This document shows, piece after piece, positions 23,536 to 37,746 of a DNA stretch of 64,000 nt. A program made the translations under genes and the position numbers. Below the pieces are notes generated by a model. It did no database searches and had not been told where the DNA came from. It was given only the letters and a program-made list of their open reading frames with translations. The number at the start of each line of letters is the position of its first letter. The stretch's first letter is position 1. This DNA is from Rhea pennata. Lineage: Eukaryota; Chordata; Aves; Rheiformes; Rheidae. The stretch lies in assembly GCF_028389875.1 (NCBI RefSeq), contig NC_084663.1, forward strand, positions 205,127,876-205,191,875, given 5' to 3'.

Positions 23536-25766
23536 GAGATGGTGGAGTTCAGGATCCTGCAGGAAAGAAGTAAGGCAACAAGCAGGATTGTAACCCTGGA
23601 CTTCAGGAGAGTGGACTTTGGGCTCTTCAGAGACCTACTTGGTGGAATCTCATGGGTTAAGGCCCTAGAAGAAAGGGGAGTCCAGGAGAGTTGGCTTGTA
23701 GTCAAACATCACTTCCTCCAAGCTCAAGAGCAGTGCATCCCTATGAGTAAAAGTAGTGCAGCAAAGGGGGCAGGAGACTTGCATGGGTGAGCAAGGAGCT
23801 CTTGGCCAAATTCAGACAGAAGAAGAAAATACATAGAATGTGGAAGTGGGGACAGGCTACATGGGAGGATTACACAAATGCAGTCAGAGTAGGTAGAGAT
23901 GGTGTGAGGAAGGCTAAGGCCCAGCTGGAATCAAGCCTTGCAAGGGATGTTAAGGATGATAGGAAGGGCTTCCTCAAATACATCAGCAGCAAGAGGAGGA
24001 CTAGGGAAAATGTGGGCCTGTTCCTGAATGGGGCAGGGGCCCTGGTGACAAGGGATACAGAGAAGGCAGAATTACTAAATGCCTTCTGTGTGTCAGTCTT
24101 TACTGCTAAGGGCAGCCCTCAGGAATCCCAGACGCGAGGGAGAAAGTCCAGAGAAGGGAAGACTCCTTCGGTTGAGGAAGGTAAGATTAGAGATCTTCTG
24201 GGCAGGCTAGACATCCACAAATCCATGGGCCCAGACGGGATGCATCCACGGGTACTGAGGGAGCTGGCGGATGTTGTTGCCAGGCTGATCTCCATCATCT
24301 CTGAAAGGTCCTGGAGAACTGGAGAGGTGCCTGAGGACTGGAAGAAAGCCAATGTCACTCCAGTCTTCAAGAAGGGCAAGAAGGAGGACCCAGGCAACTC
24401 TAGGCCTGTCAGCCTCACCTCCATCCCTGCAAAGGGGATGGAACAGCTCATTCTGGATGTCATCTCCAGACATATGGAGGAAAAGAAGGTGATCAGGAGT
24501 AGCCAGCATGGATTCACCAAGGGGAAATCATCCTTAACCAACCTGATAGCCTTCTGTGATGGAATGACTGGCTGGGTAGACGAGGGCAGAGCAATGGACG
24601 TTGTGCACCTTGACTTCAGCAAGGCTTTTGACACTGTTTCCCATAACATCCTCCCAGAGAAGCTCAGGAAGTGTGGGTTAGACGAGTGGACAGTGAGGTG
24701 GCTTGCGAACTGGCTGAAAGGCAGAGCTCAGAGGGTCATCATCAGTGGCAGCAGTCTAGTTGGAGGCCTGTGGCTAGTGGTGTCCCCCTGGGCTCAGTAC
24801 TGGGTCCCATCCTGTTCAACTTTTTCATCAACGACCTGGATGATGGGACTGAGTGCCTCCTCAGCAAGTTTGCTGATGATCCCAAGCTGGGAAGAGTGGC
24901 TGATACACCTGAGCGCTGTGCTGCCATTCAGAGAGACCTGGACAGGCTGGAGAGCTGGGCAGAGAGGAACCTCCTGAGGTTCAACAAGGGCAAGTGCAGA
25001 GTCCTGCACCTAGGGAGGAATAACCCTAGGCACCAGGACAAGCTGGGGGCTGACCTGCTGGAGAGCAGCTCTGCAGAGAAGGACCTGGGAGTGCTGGTGG
25101 ATGACAGATTGACCATGAGCCAGCAATGTGCCCTTGTGGCCAAGAAGGCCAATGGTCTCCTGGGGTGCATTGGGAAGAGTGTTGCCAGCATGTTGAGGGA
25201 GGTGATCCTGCCCCTCTACTCAGCCCTGGTGAGGCCTCATCTCGAGTACTGTGTCCAGTTCTGGGCTCCCCAGGACAAGACACACATGGAGCTACTGGAG
25301 AGACTCCAGTGTAGGGCTATGAAGATGATCAGAGGGCTGGAGCACCTGCCCTGTGAGGAATGGCTGTGAGAGCTGGGCCTCTTCAGCCTGGGGAAGAGAA
25401 GACTGAGGGGGGATCTTATCAATGTGTACAAGTACCTGAAGGGAGGGTGTCAAGGGGATGGGGACAAACTCTTTTCAGTTGTCCCGTGTAACAGGACAGG
25501 AGGCAATGGGCAGAAATTGAAGCACAGAAAGTTCTGCCTGAGTGTGAGAGGGAATTTCTTCCCTGTGAGAGTGACGGAGCCCTGGCACAGGTTGCCCAGA
25601 GAGGTGGTGGAGTCTCCTTCTCTGGAGATCTTCAAGGCCTGCCTGGATGTAACCCTGTCTAAGATGCTCTAGGTGCCCCTGCTGAGCAGGGGGGTTGGAC
25701 TAGATGATCTCCAGAGGTCCCTTCCAATCTTACTGATTCTATGATTCTATGATGATTCTATGATAA
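23536..25766 (+). mobile_element. CR1 LINE copy 3 (longest, about 2.2 kb)
   Basis: The longest CR1 here. It starts in the C-terminal endonuclease region (EFRILQERSKATSRIVTLDF...), spans the linker and nearly the whole reverse transcriptase, the post-RT domain and the 3' UTR, and ends in ATTCTATG repeats (25733-25765). It lacks the 5' UTR, ORF1 and the N-terminal endonuclease, as is usual for 5'-truncated CR1. It lies in DEUP1 intron 11, antisense to the gene. Flanking direct repeats were not found. Confidence 0.95.
23787..25672 (+). pseudogene. CR1 copy 3 ORF2 remnant (reverse transcriptase)
   Basis: The frame 23787-24770 carries the linker ([15 protein letters not shown]), the RT finger/palm segment (QHGFTKGKSSLTNLIAF) and motif A ([14 protein letters not shown]). 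It then shifts frame near 24770, and 24770-25369 continues with motif B as [10 protein letters not shown] (L where Q is usual), motif C as FADDPKLG, and the thumb/post-RT region. An in-frame TGA at 25367-25369 precedes the last segment to 25672. Frameshift, stop and the motif B change make it inactive. Confidence 0.9.
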
Positions 25767-28700
25767 TAGAGACTAGAGAGAACTTAACCACACAAATACA
25801 AGGAAATGAAATATGAAACTATAATTGAGGTAAAACCCCAAAACTATTATTAGTGGTCTAGATAATTAGTAAATTTTGATCTAATTATCTCTTAAGCAAA
25901 TATGCTCAAAAAGTTAGAATTTAAAATAGATGTTTAAATTAAATTTAAAAAACAGTAGAAGAGACTTTGATTGTATACCTTTGCTACCAATAGTAATTTT
26001 TGCCATTGATTTAATGAGAACACAATTTAGATTAATATAAAAAATGAAAAAATATTTAAAATACAATTTTTAACTGTATAAGAACACGTTTTGATAACAA
26101 CAATTGAAACTTTCAATGCTACAAAATAATTTTGAAGTATTTTATAATTTTATTCCATAACTTTGCATCCTGCTTACAGCAATTAGAATGGATGTGAAAG
26201 CATGTATTTGAATTCATTTGTAGCTCTGTCAAGTAAAAACTATTATGGTTAACTGCAATGTAAAGAAAGCAAGCTGTTTGCTTCCCGTTCAAAATCTCTT
26301 CTTCTCCTGACAGTTAACTCAACAATTCTGAAACCACACTGACAAAGAGCAGAGAATTTTGAGACGAGCTTATCCAGATGTTTACTGAATTAGACTAATT
26401 TCCAAATGCATCTTTACTTGTATTATATACTAAAACATGCAAAACAAGAAAATTCAGTTGTTTCAGATGTTGTTACATTTCTGTTAGAAATGAATACTTC
26501 TGGCTGTAGTAACATTTCCCATTGTACTGAAGTCTGACCGAAGGGAAAAAAAAAGAGATTTTGTGTCTTGGGAAGTACGTACTATAGTTAACCCAACAGC
26601 TGTTTTAAACCTACCCCACACCCCATCATTTGAAAAGATCCTAAGGCACTTTACTAACATGAAATGCAGATACAAAAGCTTTTAAAGACCAAGTTCTCTA
26701 CCACTAAAATATAGTTATTACGAGTCTTCAGGAGTATGCATTGCTGCTCAGTTCCAGGGAAACTAGTTTTAAAAAAATTACCAAGTACAGAGAAAAGGGC
26801 AAGGCTTTCTAGAGAAAGATCACACCATCATTTTCTAACCTTAGTTTAAATACTTGGTAGTGGGGAGGGTAGCTATGCAGTCTTAATGGATACTGCTTAT
26901 ACAACAGCTCACTGGCCCTAAAATTTGAGACTGAGTGAGTACTTCATAAATGTATGGTGCAGAATACCTCAGAGAAGTGATGAAGAATATATTCTTTGAT
27001 TATAAAGAAGTGATTGAAATAGTCTGAATGCTCTAAGAAAGGAAATTATGAGCATGATGCTACATTATTATTATTACTATTACTTTCATTCTAAGATAAA
27101 AGTATGTGAGGATATTTACTAATCCTTCTAGTTTTTAAAATCATCTAATATGTTCACCTTTTCTTGGGAAGAATTTTCTCCTTCCCTTCTTGCTCTTCAT
27201 TAAATAAATATACTCTGCTCTTTTGGGCAGAGAAGAAAATCCTTTTTCTCCTTTCTATTTTAAAATCCATTCTATCTATTGTTTGGATGAAAGGCATCGT
27301 GAAAAAACTGCCACAACTGAAGATAAATGGCATGAATAATGAAATCACAATTTTTTTTCATCTTGTGTTCTGACCTTTTTGGAAGTAATTTTCTCTGTAA
27401 ACCCACAGCAAAATGCTGTGTGTTCTGTGTGGGTTTTTTTTAATTCCAAAACTGGTTCTCTATATTTAATAACAGTTATTACTGTTGTGCTATAGCTGAC
27501 TTCACTAAGATTAGCATTTTCAAACTTGGATGCCTACAGTTATCATAGCTTTTAGATGGTAAAAGTAGCATACACACATATGCACACACACATGCTCACA
27601 TACCACTAGAAAAAAAAGTGGCCTGATTTTTTAAAAGTGTTCCACTTCCTACTATAATCCATTGGACTGCTGCTGCTGCTTGCTATCTTGGAAGAACATG
27701 TCACCTATGCTGAGGTGCTTCAATATGGATTTTTCTATGCCTTCACTTTAAACAGATTTCACAGTTGGGGTTTAAATTTCCACCAGTTCAGTGCAAACTA
27801 ATATCTAAAAGCAGACTTCTGGTTTGAACACAAATATGAAAGTAGGCAAATGTCTGCATTTTCTTTTTTTTATCTGATCACTTGTTAACACTGGCAATGC
27901 AAATTCTCTGCAACTGTAGCTGCATAACTTATCATTTCATTGTGTTACCTTTATAGAGTATTTAACATACACATATACTTCACAAAGATGATATCACTGT
28001 TGACAGAAAACAACATGGAACAAGAAGAGCTATATCCTTGCAAAAGGAATTTACATAGACAGGATACATTTTCCCCAACTCTTACACATGCACACATGTA
28101 GAATTAGCCTGATCCCTCTGAAATCAATGACTTCAGTGGCGCAAAACAAATTCCCTACATAGCTTGTGCTGGTTAACATGCCTGTTCTTGAGAAAGAAAA
28201 CAAAAGAACTTTAATGACCAGATCATGCTCAGAATGAGCATTTTTGCTTTTGCCTTGTAACTGCTAACTTGATATAAAAAAAAGAAAATGGTTAAAAAGT
28301 ATTTTCCTGAAGAGAATGTTTTTGCTGCTTACAGTTTATCTCTTGCAGTAATGGTCAGCATGCCTGAGGGTGTGCGACCTCCAAACGGTAGTAAAAGCCT
28401 CCTTAAAACAGATACCCCACTGTAAACACAGATCCGGTTAAGAGGTCCCCACCTACCTTATCTGTTCATTCCCGGCCCTTACCCCTCACTTTTGCCACAT
28501 GAGCAAAGTGCACTTTTGCTTGACCAGTTACCTAACCTGTGCGTATGTTTATGGCAACTAAGGAACCTTGAATTTGGAAGCTCACACGCATGTTTTACTT
28601 TCTGAAAATTTGTTTCATCATGGGAAACCATTTTCAGTCCCACCAAAATTCAACATTACTCTCTGTGGCTATGCTCTAAATCACAGACTAAGTCTCTGGA

Positions 28701-31700
28701 GGTAGGGCAATTAAAAAATAAAGCAGTTATCATATATGAAAACAGCAGTTAGTTAAACAGGTTACAGTTAGGATGTGGGCACAATCTTTTTAGTAAAAAG
28801 ATACCACTCTTCTATATGCTACTCCATAATATTTAGAAATTCACTGTATACTGAAAGTAAGAAAAAATGCCTCTTAATCATCAATACAATTGCCGGCAAT
28901 TTCCTAAACTTTCTCTAGTGGTCTCCCATCTAACGTATTGATTGTGCTCATGCCTCAGATTCTAGTACTGATTGTGAGGACGAGCCTGAAAAATGTTATA
29001 GAATATAGTTAGTTGAAGACATCTTTCGGTTGTACAAGCATTTCAAGGTTTCTGAAAGAAATGGGAAAAACAAAAAGCACGGCATCTGGCAACTGCCATT
29101 TAAAATACAACCCTACATCCACTCCCCTGCCCTACATGAACACCACATTTAAAAATTTTTTTTTTACAAAATTTAAAAAAAGTCTTTTTGCCCTTTCTCC
29201 AGTGCCATAATTACCATGGAAACAGAACTGCAAATTAAAACATAAATAACATGGTTTATGCTCACAGTAAAATAAAACAGACCCCAGAGTTAAACTCAAT
29301 CAATATCAATTGCCTGGCTTATCTGCATATATTTGATGTTTGAAAATTTAGTTTTCTGAGAAAATCTTGAGGTAGTTCCCTGTTTGGAAATGAGGAGCTA
29401 ACAGCATATAGAGGGCTCAGTCTTAAAAAGACTGGCAGCCTGATGTGTATAAAAACTACACGTAAAATTCGCACATTTTTTGAAATTTGTATATATGCTA
29501 TGGTAACGGAATAGCCTTTAGTTTAGGGGCTCAAATACATGTTTAGATCCTGAAAAGCAGGCCCAACACATCTGATCTATGGGCCATCGGATCCCCTAGC
29601 TTCATGGATGACTATGACAAATATTTAGTCACTCAGAAACAAATCCTCAGCTTCTTCAACAGTCCCATTTTCCTATATTCAACAGCTACAAATTGTCTCC
29701 CTCAAACCGAAGGCTGTACTCCAACAAAGCAGACAAATGAAGAGGTGTTAATGTGGCATTTTCTTTGCTTTCTGGCATTACCCTGGATAACTTAACTGAT
29801 TTCAATTTACAAAGCTCTCAGTTCAGTCATGTCTATTGGCCTCTAGCTCTGTATTTTCAAATGCTGTTGAAATGTGGTACAAGTAAGTAGTGAAACAATT
29901 TTTCAAAAATGCTAAAACTCACTTTTCTTTGAAGTAGTTAATACTATTAATTAGAACCATAATTTAAACTGTGTTCAGTAGTGTGACTGAGATTTCTGCT
30001 CTGAGGAACGTTAGCTCTTCCAAGTTTGGTTTAATCTTGGTCTTCGATGCCTACAAGATCAAAATTCCACAAATTATCTGCATATTTGTATTGTCTATTA
30101 CACTTAAATTCTCATGAATAATTTCACAGGTCCTTTTGTATAGTAATTGCTGAGAAAACAGGGAAAAATCTTACTTTTTCTTACTTCTGAATAGTGGAAG
30201 CATGAGCAAAAATTGTGCTGACCAATTTTTGGTAAAATTATGAGCTGAATAGTGTGTATAAGAGTTTTAGTAAATCTTTGTTTCAGCAAAGCTTTCAACA
30301 TCATTTAAAGCTTAGTAGGAAAACAGCCAAACCTGCCACTTCCACATACACGTATTTATATGTATACATATACAAACACACATACATGTATATATACACA
30401 CATGAATACTACCTGAAATGCTATATATTGAATTTAAAAAGTAATTTTAGGCAAGAGTGTATCAAGAGTGGATGCCTTTTAATATGCAGAAAGGGAATCA
30501 CTTTACATCTTCTCAAATACTAAATGTACAGGTTCAAAATTTTAATTTTCTTTTTATTACTGCAACTTCATGATTATAAGGTGTTTGAAAGTAATTCAGT
30601 AATTTACTGAATACAAGGAATTAAGAAGGAAAGGCATAGCTACAATGTGCTTTCTATGAGCCTGAGTATTCTTAAGTCTCATTATTTTCCCCTTAAAAAC
30701 ACTTAAAGTGATAAAGATTTATTCAGGACATCTGAAATTATGTTTCTTTTAAAAATCAGGTCACCCAAGAACACCAAAATTAAAATACATTTAAGGAAAC
30801 TCCCAACAAACAGAACTAGCAAAATACAAAGCTTTTCAGCAGGAGTTCTAGTTCAAACTGCTTATTAAGATAACCTCCTGCAGAGCCGTTTACTTCTCAT
30901 GTTGGTTTGTATATTCTTCATTGTCTTGTTTTTATTTGGCAGTAGAAGTATATTCTGTTCTGTTTTGCAAAACTTGGAGCAAAGAATAACTTAAGTAGCA
31001 TGTAATTTTTAAAAAATGCTTAAGTATTAAAATAATGATTGAACATTTCCAGGGCTTTATTTATTGCCAAATAAGTTAGTTAGTCAACAATAAATAAAAA
31101 ATCTTACAGATACACTAAGTAGGTGATTTTTATTATGGAATTCAGACAAAAGAAAGCAAGTGAAAAGCTATAATCTTTGTAGACTTACTTATTGAGAAAT
31201 AATGATAAGATTTTGGTATTAGAGAAATCTTTTCACATGGAACTAGTCTAATTCCATAGTTGACATAAGTATATTTGAATTCATCTCCTTAATCTAGCTA
31301 CTTCTGATTCAACCCACCATCACCGTTTCCACACAAAGGAGCCAGTTTGCAGCTACACCTGGTAGCCATCCAAAATGAGATGTATAAAGGCTGAATGGGC
31401 ATCTAAATTGCTTCATTTGCACGTGCTCAGCAGGCCCTTCATACACCTACCATTTTATCCATTTGGAATCTATTCAAGCTCATTTTTGATGCAGCTCCAC
31501 ATGCCATATCTAAATCTATCCAGCTGGAATATGTCAATTCTAAACCAAATATTAGAAATGAACCAATTATTTTGTACAGCAAGAGGAGGCTCAGTAACAA
31601 CCATAAGTACTTCTTTTCCCACCAAAACTCCCTTTGTTAGAAGACAGTGGAGAGATGGGAGAATTAGTGAATGATCTGCAAGGAGATATTTAGATTACAG

Positions 31701-34700
31701 TAGAATTCAAACTATCGGATTCTTAGAATCTGTCTACTCAATATTGGCCTTAATGATCTCAAATCTGAAGCCAACTCCTCTTTTCTTCTATGCTGCATTT
31801 TTGCTACCATATCCCACAGTACTTGAACTACATACTGTCTTATGTCCTATCTTTGCTTTTTAGAGATTTTCCTTTTCTGCATTTGTTGCTCTGGTTAGCT
31901 GTCTTGAAATCTGATGCTTGGTCATGCTCGGGAATTTTTATTTGCTCAGTAAACAGTGATCCTCTTGTCCCTGTAAATGGCTTAACAACCTCGCTTAGCA
32001 TCCACTAGGCCATTTCCCCAATTTTCCAGCATGTGCCCACATCTCTCTCTGCCTCAGACTTGCTTCATTTGTACTATTTTGTTAGAATGTTTCTGTTGCT
32101 TTTTGGTAGACTGTGTCAAGTAGAAAACACATTGATATTTCTTCTTGAACAGGCTCCGGATAGTGATCTAGAATGGTGGAAGAGACTATCTATTAAATGA
32201 CGTGACATTGCCCTAACATTCTCACAGACAGTGAACCCTAGTTCAGGTTTCACCACGATCTGATGGATGCTACTCCTTGCTATATCTGTTCAGTGACTGT
32301 TCTTAAGTTTTGTAGTGTGGTGATTGGCAATGGCAGAGAGAGCAGCTACACATCCAAAATATTTGTGAGAAAAGAAGTTGTGATAATAGGTGAGGCATCA
32401 CATCATGCTTAGAAGCAAAGGCTAGAAGCAGAGGAAAGGTAACGAGATCTATGGAAGGCATGGCATGAGAAGGAGAGGCGTTCTTCAGGACAAAGATCTA
32501 TTTAATGTGACACCTGTTACTTGCCTTTCTAAAGCCTTTCTAAAGCGTAACTCGCCATCTGATCTCAGAGAGCTCCATTACACCCCTAAAGGACAGCAGC
32601 TAATTTGAGTAGCTGAAAAAAGTGCATTTTGGCCACCTAACATATGGGACACATATGGGCCAATGTGGCTAAGGAACTTACCCAGGACTCCATCTCTCAT
32701 CTTAGCTCTCTAAGCCCTACAATTTGAAAAGGGGAGTCAGTTTGCTAGAAGCTCCCCTCATATTCTAAAAGTAATGAAAATATCCTTACAGAGCAGGAAG
32801 CTGGAAAGCTCATGGAAATGCGCAGCGTAGCTTTATTTCTTTTATAGCTATTGAAGTCTGAAAGAACCGAGTTTATCTAGCCTTCCCATTGTAATGACAT
32901 TCATATACAATGCCAGAAGCAGATCTCTGCTCATCTTAGCTTATTAAAAAATAACTTGTGTTCTATATGGATGACACTCTCATCTTTAAATTTCAGGGAG
33001 GAGGCACAGAAAGGAAGTAAGAGGATATGGATAGGAAGGAACTATAGAATAATTAACAGCTAATTAGTCCTTTTCGCTTTTCCAATACCCAGCAATTAGC
33101 TAAGATTTCCTTCACAGAATATTTTGTTCTGAAATTATTCCTCATATAACACAGATGAATCCAAGTTTCCTATGGAGACAGGGCTCAATTTGCTGATTGA
33201 TGCATTTTTCATAAATGTAATCATACCATCAGAAACTGTACAGGAAGAATTGCACACTCAGATAACAGTATAATACCTACAAGTACATACATAAATTGAG
33301 AACATCTCTCCTGGCATAGTAAAAAGATTCCATAACAGCACAGAAGAAGGAAAGAAGAGTTATTGTATAGTAAAGAGATTTCTTTTAAGTGTGTTGCCTC
33401 TGTAATATTCTGCTCTAAGAGGAAATCCATCCTGTGTATCAAAATTGGAAATACTTTTGCTAACAGCATCCACTTGATCTGCATATTTACCCTTGCTGTT
33501 GTCACAGCCTTGGAGGATGTAGTGAGTCTACGGATTTTTAACTTACTATCTAGGTCCAGGACTGCCCATTGCTCTTGGAAGCACTGTAATTACAAGTACC
33601 ATAGTCATTATATTTCCATCTCTAAACAGAATATTACCAAGCTTACTTTGAATTAAAATTTTACTATATGTCTCAGATACAGACATAACTGGATCTAAGA
33701 CATCTAGTCTGATTTGGAGTTAGGAGGACCAACCCAGTTCTTCAGGCATCTGACAAGCATGAAGAGAATTCTACTATGTATGAATCTTTCTGGTAAACCT
33801 TTAATAACAGGACTTCAATGATCTACACATCATAATTTGTCCTTAGATGTGGATTTCGCTGGAGCAAGAACATGTCTTTGTTCTGATACTCCATGAGCCA
33901 AATTTTTACATTTGCCAGAGCCATATGGAATTCTAATCCAAGACGGTGATGCTAAGGCGTTTCACATGACAAATAATATCATGGAGCTCTTTGAGTGCTA
34001 GTTGCAATTCCATCTGTTCCACAGCTGTGCAAAACAAAATGCACTGTTCATCTGCCCCAATGTGTTAATAGTGGCTATATTTTATTTAAATAGTCATGTG
34101 TGTACATTGTTGGTAAATCATTTTGTGATAAAAAAAGGTCTGAAGTAGCCTGTATCTGAAAATACTCAGAGCACGGTTTTCTCAGTTATTTTAATTTTTG
34201 GGAAGGAAGTGTAATAACGTAGAATTATGTATTTTTGTTAGTGTTACCTTATTTTCTTTACACGAGGTCATGGAACAAAAAAATGGATAGTCGTTCATTT
34301 CTACTTGTCCATCTATCTAAATAACACTATCATTTTCCTTCATAGCTGAACATTATCACGTGAAAAGCTAGTACCAGAAGCATAAAAAGTGTTCTTGGCT
34401 AGCCTCTCACTTTGACTGCAGGATGATTTAAGATTGATAAACCACAGATTTCTATTGTGGAAAACCATTTCTCTTAGTGTGTCATAAAGGAAGATGTAAG
34501 TGCAAATAAAACATTATAGTTTTGTGCATTCTTCAGTAAAGTTCATATAAGTAGCCTGGAAAGCTAAATAAGGTCAGATGTCTAGGTTAGTCAGAGTTTT
34601 GAATGAACAGAAATAGAAAAAAAGAGTCTGGCCTTATTAGATGCTTCCAAAAACACACACAACATATAGAAAGTTTTATATATGCGTACAGTCTAAAATA

Positions 34701-34704
34701 TTAC
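25767..34704. other. DEUP1 intron 11, remainder
   Basis: About 8.9 kb of AT-rich intron with no recognised exon, repeat family or structured RNA. Minor simple sequence includes CA/TA-rich stretches at about 27565-27600 and 30345-30405. Frames such as 31375-31674 (+) lack any domain. Confidence 0.6.
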
Positions 34705-34904
34705 CTGTCTTCCTTTTCTTGCATCTTTAAATGTGGTTGGTAGTTGTGCTCTGTTTCTTCATGTGTATCCATGCCATCCAGTATTGATGTTTCTGTGTTA
34801 TTTTGTAGTTTAATGAGACTATTTCGCAATCTTACAGTCTCATGTTCCAGTTTGCAAGTGGGAGCTGCATAACTTCTATGCTTTTTGTTAGATAAATCTA
34901 TACT
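34705..34904 (-). CDS. DEUP1: DEUP1 exon 11
   Basis: A 200-nt exon starting SIDLSNKKHRSYAAPTCKLE after acceptor tttcacag and ending in a split codon AG|gtaat. The segment KLEHETVRLRNSLIKLQ matches the end of the DEUP1 coiled coil (family pattern KLQYENERLRNDLAKL), after which the sequence becomes polar (ETEHNYQPHLKMQE). Confidence 0.92.
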
Positions 34905-37047
34905 CTGTGAAAGGAGATAAAACTATCACTAAATGTGCACTGTTTCACAATAAATGGATATTAATATTTTCAACAAGCAAACACAATGCAGTGTTCCATG
35001 CTAAACACATAGCTATTATATATAATCATGTAGCACTTATAACAAACTGATAGAATTACCTCCAGAAAAACAAACAAACAAACATCTAGATAAATGTGAA
35101 AGAATGGATAACAGCCTTCTGTAACACAACCAAAACAAATTAAAATGTCTCAGCAAACAGTGCATTCAAAATATTATTGTTGTAAATTTATCACTTGCTC
35201 TGTAAAACTTATGACATAAAAGCAACCATAACAGCTAAAGTTGTAGATGTTTTAACTGTATTGCTCCCTCTAGAAACAATTCTACCAGAAATAACAAAAC
35301 TTTTCAGAAATTCATTGCTATATTAGATATAATACATGTCTACAGGCACAATTTAATATCTATGTAGAGATATTCAAGGCTAGATCTGGATGAGCTACCT
35401 TCAGGTTTAGAAGCACTAAAGCCACATTAGCTCAGTGCTCACTGTGTTACAACACTCTGCTTCTTGGTTAGGTTATCACACTGGTGTCCAGATCAGAATA
35501 CTGAAATGCAAGCAATACATGTACATGCATCCTAGGGGTGGAAGAGGCCTATCCACTGTGATATGAAGAGGTGAATTAGCTCTGGAAGTTGATTATCCAG
35601 GATACCCCATTCCTTTTCTGCACTATCATGCCTTCCATGAAGTCCACACTGCACATCTGAGTTAGCTACAGAACATTTCACATATACATTTCACAGCCCT
35701 TCACATACATTCATAATAACAGTATAGTGTCATCCATAGGAAAATATCTCAAAAGACTTTTCAAATTATGCACAATAGGCTAAAAGAACCTTTAAATTTT
35801 ATTAATTTCCTATATTTCTAGGTCTACATTATTCCTTTGGAACCCAGTAATTCATGAAAATTAAGGATTTGGTTTTGGTGTATCACTAGGACATAGCAGT
35901 GTGGGTCGTTATACCTTTACCCAAACAGGGCTCCCATATGTGAAAGCTTATTCCTTTCTTGTACTAACCGATCTGATGTTATCTCTTCCTATAAACCTGG
36001 GCTTACTTAGCTAGTTTTAGGGCAACTTGATGAGGAAATATGGCATGGAAGTGACAGGAAGTATAAGAAAATGAAATATTTTGCCAAAGAATGGAGGGAC
36101 AGGGCTCAGCTGTGCCTGCCACAGGGACAGGAAAGGCACAGCAGAGCTAAGTCACCCCTACCTCTAATTGCTCTTGGACCAGAAGTAATAGAGCTCTGAT
36201 GGCATGAACCCCACAACTGAGCTAACACAGCATGGCACTGATGCAGACACTGTTTTTGAAACCCAAACAAGTAACTCTGCATGATGAAGCATTACACCAT
36301 ATTGACTTAGTCCAGCACTAGTTTGAGGGTCTTGTGCCATGCTCTACTGTACGAACATATCTGTAAGAATCTCTACAGTTCCTGCAATTTTAACATCCAG
36401 ATACCTTATAGTCTTTCACGTTTAGATTTTCAGAACATTCTAGTAAAGTAGGAAAACATCAAATCGACAAATGTATTGCATAGAAATATGCAGTGACCTT
36501 AGTATATCTAGTAACGGGATACAATTAAAAACTGTTACAATTAAAAATCACATGACAGCTACAAGAATTCTTGTCATACAACACTTTAATCTCAGTGAAA
36601 AATATTATTGTGGAGAAGAACTAGACATACACATATACACACACATCTGTTTCCACAATAACACATCGTATAGGTACATGTGTATGCATAGATAAAAGAT
36701 CCCTGGGGGACATATCTGCCATTTTGAGGATATAGAATAATGTGACCTTTTTTTCCAGACATCTGTCAGTTTACAATAAGACAAAAAAAAAAATGCTAGG
36801 AATCTCCTCAAGATTTACTTACAAGCAACATTTCAGTCTTTTTCTTGTGACAGATACAGTAACTATAGATGGTTGGTGAGCAGGGGAGTTTTTAAGCTGT
36901 TTTGTGGAAGGCAGTGTTTATAATATTTATACCTGTATAAGCTACTATTCTGCATGATGATATAGCATATGTATGTTTTTATAAATTAATTTGAACTATC
37001 CCCTCTTTGAAGAGAAATAAATACTAAGTTCTGAAAATAAGTTGGGC
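34905..37047. other. DEUP1 intron 10, part before CR1 copy 4
   Basis: About 2.1 kb with nothing recognised beyond short A-rich tracts. Confidence 0.6.
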
Positions 37048-37224
37048 ACGGAGCACTGCAACAGGTTGCCCAGAGAGGCTGTGGAGTCTCCTTCTGTGGA
37101 GATATTCAAGGCCCGCCTGGATGCAGCCCTGTCTACCATGCGCTAGGTGCCCCTGCTGAGTGGGGAGGTTGGACTAGATGATCTCCAGAGGTCCCTTCCA
37201 ACCTTACTGATTCTGTGATTCTTA
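37048..37224 (+). mobile_element. CR1 LINE copy 4 (about 180-bp 3' end)
   Basis: Only the last CR1 segment: the [16 protein letters not shown] region, stop, ggactagatgatctccagag and a GATTCTGTGATTCT tail. It is antisense inside DEUP1 intron 10. The short flanks of its insertion site show no clear duplication. Confidence 0.92.
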
Positions 37225-37659
37225 CACTATTTTTAAAATGTCATTACAACAAAGGAGTAAAGAAATCAAAAAGGGACATCTTTTTGTATCTGTGAGAATG
37301 AGGACAGTTAAAAACAAATATTGTGAAATAAGTGAAACTACTTACAAGGTATAAGGTTCCCAGAATTTCTTCAGTGTCTAGACAAAGTTATTGAAAAGTC
37401 TACATTGAAAAGTCTAGAAATGAACAATTGAAAAATTGTTCCTAAATGCACCTAGCTGCAGGTTGTGCATGAATACCACTTGTTTTTGATTATGCTGCAC
37501 AATTTTTTGGTGGTACACCCAACATGATTATAACAATTGGTGGATTTGGAGATTTTTATAACCCAGAAACTTCTAAATCTGTCATGATCTAAATTTCAAG
37601 TTTTCAAGAACTGTAAGTAACTGTTCTGTATATTGTATAGATTAAAAAAAAAAAATTAC

Positions 37660-37746
37660 CACATATCTTTTACACTCCTGGTTTTCCATCATCTCTTTTA
37701 GATGTATGTTTTCACATTTGATAGCTTTGTATCTGGAATCCAACAA
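37660..37746 (-). CDS. DEUP1: DEUP1 exon 10
   Basis: An 87-nt phase-0 exon of 29 codons, LLDSRYKAIKCENIHLKEMM then ENQECKRYV. It matches the KYKAVRTENTHLKGMM part of mammalian DEUP1. The acceptor is tttcccag|TTG. The donor is taken as GTG|gtaatt because this keeps phase; TAT|gtggta, three bases earlier, is possible. A duplicated copy of the acceptor lies 28 nt upstream (see the repeat feature). Confidence 0.9.

Noticed and set aside
24119..24649. 176-codon minus-strand frame inside CR1 copy 3
   Set aside because: It is the antisense shadow of the CR1 reverse transcriptase frame.
30345..30405. CA/TA-rich repeats considered as an array
   Set aside because: Irregular simple sequence. No repeat-spacer pattern exists anywhere in the window, so there is no CRISPR-like array.
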